Assembly (NCBI GenBank): GCA_003695745.1
Contig: RFHW01000045.1
Location: 1 to 17,933, forward strand
DNA: 17,933 nt
Direction of reading: 5' to 3'
Origin: Methanobacteriota archaeon
GTDB lineage: Archaea > Hydrothermarchaeota > Hydrothermarchaeia > Hydrothermarchaeales > SZUA-236
The notes under the pieces are model-generated. The model was given only the letters and a program-made list of their open reading frames with translations, made no database searches and was not told where the DNA came from. Shown here in pieces: positions 15,202 to 17,933 of the stretch. Both the position numbers and the translations under genes were made by a program. Every line of letters starts with the position of its first letter. Positions within the stretch are counted from its first letter, which is position 1.

Positions 15202-16161
15202 CTAAAGCCCTATCCGGGCATAATAGGCGTCCTCGCAGTTTGCCACAGACTCCCCGAGGGTCCTATGGGAGTATAGTTCCGAGCCATTCTTTCTGATGGA
15301 GAGATATTCGAGTTTTGAGGGCATCTCATTGTATATGAATGTGCTTCGCTTCGTCTCAAAGGAATGGGCCACCCTGCTGTATGAGCTTATCCTGGCGGTG
15401 AGGGACTCGCCCTCCTGCGTTGTGCCTGAGATGACCCATAATCCATCCCTCAGGGAGATCTCCTGGTCAAGCCTGAACTCCATCCTCTCCCCATCGATCT
15501 CGAAGTTGATGCTTTTGTAGAGCGGCAGGATTATCCTTGGCTCATAGAAGTCGAGCTGCGCGCCGCCTTCAAAGAAGACCCGGCCCCAGCGCCACGGGAT
15601 GAAGGGCATGTTGAGGTTCACCTTCTGCACAAAGGCAAATCCCTTTTCAACGGGCTCGCCCATAATCCTGCCTGTGAAGGGAAGGTATTTGTTGTGGCGA
15701 TAGAATGGCGAGATCCCTGCATGGAATCTCACATAGTCTGTCTTGGAGGCGGAGTCGTCAAGGAACACCTCTGTATCCAGGTCCTTTAACGCCAGCAGAT
15801 ATCCTTTGTCCGCGGAGATGAACCTGAATGATTGAGAGCGCATGCCTCCCCTGAGGTCCAGAACCTCGTTCCTTGTTTTATGGATGAGGCTTTCCTTCTG
15901 GCACCAGAAGGAGAGACCCACCTTGCATTGGGAGCCGTTGCTGGAGAACTCTGTCTCAACGCCGTTTATCCAGTAGGGGGAGACCTTTTTCTGGCCCACC
16001 CCGATCATGAGCTGGGTCTTGTCCACAAGGTCTGTGAGGAAGAAGAAGCGATACACCGTTGTCCATGGATAGAGCCTGTCTGTGAAGTCGAAGAACTCCT
16101 CGTCAAAGGACCGGTCTGAAGCGGTGTCCCGTATCAGGTCCTCAAGGTTGCGGCCGAACAT
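15202..16161 (-). CDS. Unrecognised beta-rich protein, possibly lipocalin/CrtC-like
   Basis: I cannot assign this 319-residue protein. It has no membrane helix or clear signal peptide and is dense in aromatic residues and alternating strand patterns. The middle has FIPWRWGRVFFEGG, then LDFYEPRIILPLYKSINFEIDG, and the C-terminal third reads as strands ending in EDAYYARIGL. This recalls the two-barrel lipocalin-like proteins of the CrtC/AttH and tocopherol-cyclase type, which handle hydrophobic isoprenoid or lipid substrates, but the resemblance is an impression only. I choose ATG at 16161 because a good TATA box (16184-16194) lies about 28 nt upstream, the same spacing as at other genes here; the earlier in-frame ATG at 16212 would place that box inside the coding region. 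No ribosome site precedes either start. It stands alone, between the metal-efflux operon and the kinase operon. Confidence 0.75.
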   Translation of the reverse strand: MFGRNLEDLIRDTASDRSFDEEFFDFTDRLYPWTTVYRFFFLTDLVDKTQLMIGVGQKKVSPYWINGVETEFSSNGSQCKVGLSFWCQKESLIHKTRNEVLDLRGGMRSQSFRFISADKGYLLALKDLDTEVFLDDSASKTDYVRFHAGISPFYRHNKYLPFTGRIMGEPVEKGFAFVQKVNLNMPFIPWRWGRVFFEGGAQLDFYEPRIILPLYKSINFEIDGERMEFRLDQEISLRDGLWVISGTTQEGESLTARISSYSRVAHSFETKRSTFIYNEMPSKLEYLSIRKNGSELYSHRTLGESVANCEDAYYARIGL

Positions 16162-16183
16162 ACATGTGGAGATAGGTTTTCCA

Positions 16184-16194
16184 GATATAAATAA
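16184..16194 (-). promoter_or_regulatory. TATA box of the lipocalin-like gene
   Basis: Minus-strand TTATTTATATC, centred about 28 nt before the ATG at 16161. It lies downstream of an alternative ATG at 16212 in the same frame, and so argues for the shorter protein and a leaderless transcript. Confidence 0.5.
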
Positions 16195-16226
16195 GCTGTT
16201 CCGAAAACCCATGCTGCTTAAGGGTT

Positions 16227-17270
16227 TCAGGGCTCTCGCTCTCCAGATCTCAGCGAATTGATGAGGAGGATCATAAATAGAATTGCAGAAAGAACAGCAA
16301 CCTTTTCGGGCACGACCTCTGCCGAGCGGCCGAGTGCGGCTGTAGGGTCCATCTTTAAAGCGCTGTAAAGGGCGTTTAATATGATACCAAATGTAAGGGT
16401 AGCTATGGTTATGCCTGTGAGATAGACTGCCGCTGTTTTTTTGCCCATGTGCTTCAGGACCATTGTTATGGTTGCCATGTTTGTGGCCGGGCCTGCCAGA
16501 AGGAACACGAGGGCTGCTCCCGGGCTCAGCCCCTTGGCGATGAGGGCGGCTGCAATGGGTGTTGAAGCCGAGGCGCAGATGTACATGGGGACGCCTATAA
16601 CAAGCATTGCGACCATGGGGATCAATCCGGTGCCGCCGAGATAGGTCTCAAATATGGTCTGTGGAAAGAGGGCTGCAACAACGCCGGCTGCGATAAATCC
16701 AAGGATGAGCCAGCGGGACACATCTCCAAGGAACTCGAAAAAGGCATAGCTCAATATCCTTTCAAGAGCCGGTCTTTTAGAATCCTCTTCCTTATATTCA
16801 CACCGGTCACAGCCTTCTATATGGCGGATGCGGTGGTTGTTACGTTCTATTTTGGAGTCTCCGGTCGCCATCTCTAAGACGCCGGCAAACACTGCTGTAG
16901 CCACTGCCGCCACTGGCCGGAAAACCGTCATAACAGGGTCGAGCAGGGCATAGGTTATGGATATGGAGTCCACACCGGTCTCAGGTGTGGCGATGAGGAA
17001 TGATAGGGTTGATGCACTGGATGCGCCGTCCCTGTAGAGCTTTGTGGCAGTCGGGGCAACGCCGCAGGAGCAGAGCGGGAGGGGCGCTCCGATAATCGAG
17101 GCCCGCACAACAGAGCTGAGGCTGTCTTTCCCAAGGAACCTTTGGATCTTCTCTTCAGGCATGTACACGTGGATTATCCCTGCAATGAGGAATCCAAAGA
17201 GCAGGTAGGGCGATGCATCCTTCAGAAGGAGCCAGGTCTCTTTCATGATCTCAAGGTACAGCGCGGCCAT
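16227..17270 (-). CDS. ArsP_1/SO_0444-type metal-efflux permease
   Basis: This 347-residue protein is a polytopic permease with two homologous halves of about four helices each. The first half has GAPLPLCSCGVAP at 61-73, with Cys67 and Cys69; the second has the matching GVPMYICASASTP at 226-238 with Cys232, and GPATNMATI at 260-268. A cytosolic loop between the halves, residues 144-159, holds His146, His150, Cys154 and Cys157 in an HxxxHxxxCxxC arrangement, a likely metal-binding site. This matches the SO_0444 Cu/Zn efflux group within the ArsP_1 (DUF318) permeases; the related arsenic permeases are the alternative. The start is 3 nt after the stop of the metal-sensor gene, so the two form an operon. 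Substrate is probably a soft or borderline metal such as Zn, Cd or Cu, inferred from the sensor's ligands. Confidence 0.88.
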   Translation of the reverse strand: MAALYLEIMKETWLLLKDASPYLLFGFLIAGIIHVYMPEEKIQRFLGKDSLSSVVRASIIGAPLPLCSCGVAPTATKLYRDGASSASTLSFLIATPETGVDSISITYALLDPVMTVFRPVAAVATAVFAGVLEMATGDSKIERNNHRIRHIEGCDRCEYKEEDSKRPALERILSYAFFEFLGDVSRWLILGFIAAGVVAALFPQTIFETYLGGTGLIPMVAMLVIGVPMYICASASTPIAAALIAKGLSPGAALVFLLAGPATNMATITMVLKHMGKKTAAVYLTGITIATLTFGIILNALYSALKMDPTAALGRSAEVVPEKVAVLSAILFMILLINSLRSGEREP

Positions 17271-17273
17271 GGT

Positions 17274-17621
17274 CTACTCCGTTACATGACTGAGCGTCTG
17301 GTCTATGAGGCTGTATACGTGTCTGTCTGCGAGGGAGTAGTAGAGCATTTTTTTCTCTCTCCTGAACCTGACGAGGTTCAAATCTTTAAGGACACGCAGC
17401 TGGTGGGAGACCGCCGATTGTGTCAATCCAAGGAGAGCCGATATCTCGCATACGCAGAGCTCTGATCTTGACAGGGCATAGAGGATTTTGGCCTTCGTGG
17501 GGTCGCCTAAAACCCTGAATATCCGGGAGAGGGCCCTCACAGAGTCTTCTTCAGGCATCTCTTTCCTGAGCTCCTGAACCTTCTGCACGTCTACGGCGGT
17601 GGTCTGGCATAGGAGATTCAT
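17274..17621 (-). CDS. ArsR/SmtB-family metal-sensing repressor, CadC-like
   Basis: This 115-residue repressor binds DNA in the metal-free state and releases it when metal binds. It has the winged-helix core with recognition segment LTQSAVSHQLRVLKDLNLV at 66-84. Two known metal sites can be read. The alpha-3 site has Cys56 and Cys58 in ELCVCE, plus Cys5 near the N-terminus. The alpha-5 site has Asp99, His101, His112 and Glu115, the exact DxH(x10)HxxE pattern of SmtB and CadC; residue numbers are offset by two from CadC throughout. The second N-terminal cysteine of CadC is absent. Sensing of Cd, Pb or Zn is therefore likely. It is followed 3 nt later by a metal-efflux permease. An operator-like repeat overlaps its start codon, indicating self-regulation. 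The ATG at 17621 is about 29 nt from a TATA box and has no ribosome site. Confidence 0.94.
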   Translation of the reverse strand: MNLLCQTTAVDVQKVQELRKEMPEEDSVRALSRIFRVLGDPTKAKILYALSRSELCVCEISALLGLTQSAVSHQLRVLKDLNLVRFRREKKMLYYSLADRHVYSLIDQTLSHVTE

Positions 17622-17640
17622 ATGAACATCTGCTCATACG
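17619..17640. promoter_or_regulatory. Candidate operator for the CadC/SmtB-like repressor
   Basis: Two 10-base arms, CATATGAACA and TGCTCATACG, separated by TC, form an imperfect inverted repeat with 8 of 10 positions paired. The TGAACA-N2-TGxTCA core is like the 12-2-12 operators of the ArsR/SmtB family. It covers the repressor start codon and the expected transcription start, just downstream of the TATA box, where a bound repressor would block initiation. A second repeat, ATCTGC-N8-GCAGAT (17628-17647), overlaps it. Confidence 0.6.
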
Positions 17641-17644
17641 TGCA

Positions 17645-17656
17645 GATATATAAATC
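17645..17656 (-). promoter_or_regulatory. TATA box of the metal-sensor/efflux operon
   Basis: Minus-strand GATTTATATATC, centred about 29 nt upstream of the repressor ATG. It abuts the operator-like repeat on its downstream side. The spacing predicts a leaderless transcript. Confidence 0.6.
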
Positions 17657-17663
17657 TTACTGC

Positions 17664-17669
17664 AAAAAA
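17664..17669 (-). terminator. Oligo-T candidate terminator after the polysaccharide-polymerase-like gene
   Basis: Six T residues on the minus strand begin 8 nt after the stop codon at 17677. Archaeal RNA polymerase can terminate at T runs without a hairpin. The run lies just upstream of the metal-operon TATA box, so termination here would separate the two units. Six T is short, so this is tentative. Confidence 0.35.
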
Positions 17670-17676
17670 CACTGGT

Positions 17677-17933
17677 CTACCTGCCGCCGCGGACTGAAAG
17701 ATAGAGCATGGACAGGAGGAACATCACACTTGAGAGCTGGAGGCCCACCTCGATGAGTATGAGCACGTGTGTGAGCGCCATTGCATAGAGGCAGGTCTGC
17801 AGGGCCGTGTCCTTTTTCATGGCCCCAAGGTAGAGGCCCACAAAGAGGGCTGTGAGGAGGGTCCCGGCGATGCCGAAGTCAAGGGTGAGAGGGCCAAAGA
17901 GGGTGGATGTGATGATATGGGGCTCTGTGTAAC
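17677..17933 (-). CDS. C-terminal fragment of a membrane protein, possibly an oligosaccharide repeat-unit polymerase (partial)
   Basis: The minus strand is open from the window edge to a TAG at 17677-17679, giving 84 residues of an incomplete protein. The visible part has YTEPHIITSTLFGPLTLDFG at the start, a helix with GTLLTALFVGLYLGAMKK, a hydrophobic stretch (MALTHVLILIEVG), a last helix around MFLLSMLYLSV and a basic end (RGGR). The segment in which a GP-L-LDFG motif precedes a glycine-rich helix is what I expect near the C-terminus of Wzy/TIGR04370-type polysaccharide polymerases, which occur in archaea and act in surface-glycan assembly. This is recognition from a short fragment, so the family call is weak; the reading frame itself is convincing. 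The start lies beyond the window. Confidence 0.65.
   Translation of the reverse strand, partial: YTEPHIITSTLFGPLTLDFGIAGTLLTALFVGLYLGAMKKDTALQTCLYAMALTHVLILIEVGLQLSSVMFLLSMLYLSVRGGR

Overview
This window is chromosomal DNA from an archaeon, most likely a euryarchaeal methanogen or a close relative. The evidence is an MptE-type pterin diphosphokinase for tetrahydromethanopterin, the archaeal (anhydromevalonate phosphate) mevalonate branch, an XPD-type Fe-S helicase, an Lrp regulator paired with an aminotransferase, and A/T-rich TATA boxes placed 25-30 nt upstream of start codons. The DNA is gene-dense and GC-rich, with short or overlapping gene junctions. I cannot name the genus. I see no rRNA, tRNA, CRISPR array, insertion sequence or integrase.

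Layout. (1) 142-5699, minus strand: a tightly coupled four-gene operon read as UbiX flavin prenyltransferase, UbiD-family decarboxylase, PMR1/SPCA-like P2A cation ATPase, aconitase-X large subunit. UbiX, UbiD and AcnX fit the archaeal mevalonate pathway: AcnX dehydrates phosphomevalonate, the UbiD enzyme decarboxylates trans-anhydromevalonate phosphate, and UbiX makes its prenylated FMN. The pump inside the operon is the surprise. (2) 5797-7626, plus: XPD/Rad3-like helicase, divergent from the operon. (3) 7647-9052, minus: MptE followed by a DUF2064-type GT-A glycosyltransferase, coupled by an ATGA overlap. (4) 9179-11570, plus: two cell-envelope proteins, one membrane-anchored (possibly DUF515) and one secreted, of unknown function. 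(5) 11567-13211, minus: class I aminotransferase behind its Lrp/AsnC regulator. The aminotransferase and the secreted-protein gene share one CTAG as both stop codons. (6) 13248-15151, minus: small three-helix membrane protein coupled to a PAS histidine kinase. (7) 15202-16161, minus: unrecognised beta-rich protein with its own TATA box. (8) 16227-17621, minus: CadC/SmtB-like metal sensor and a metal-efflux-type permease, with an operator-like inverted repeat overlapping the regulator's start codon. (9) 17677-17933, minus: C-terminal fragment of a probable polysaccharide-polymerase-like membrane protein.

The most informative points are the isoprenoid operon with an embedded Ca2+/Mn2+-type pump, the complete metal-sensing module whose metal ligands can be read residue by residue, and the repeated TATA-to-start spacing, which suggests leaderless transcripts and resolves several start codons. 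Positions 1-141 are strikingly AT-rich and hold no gene I can support.
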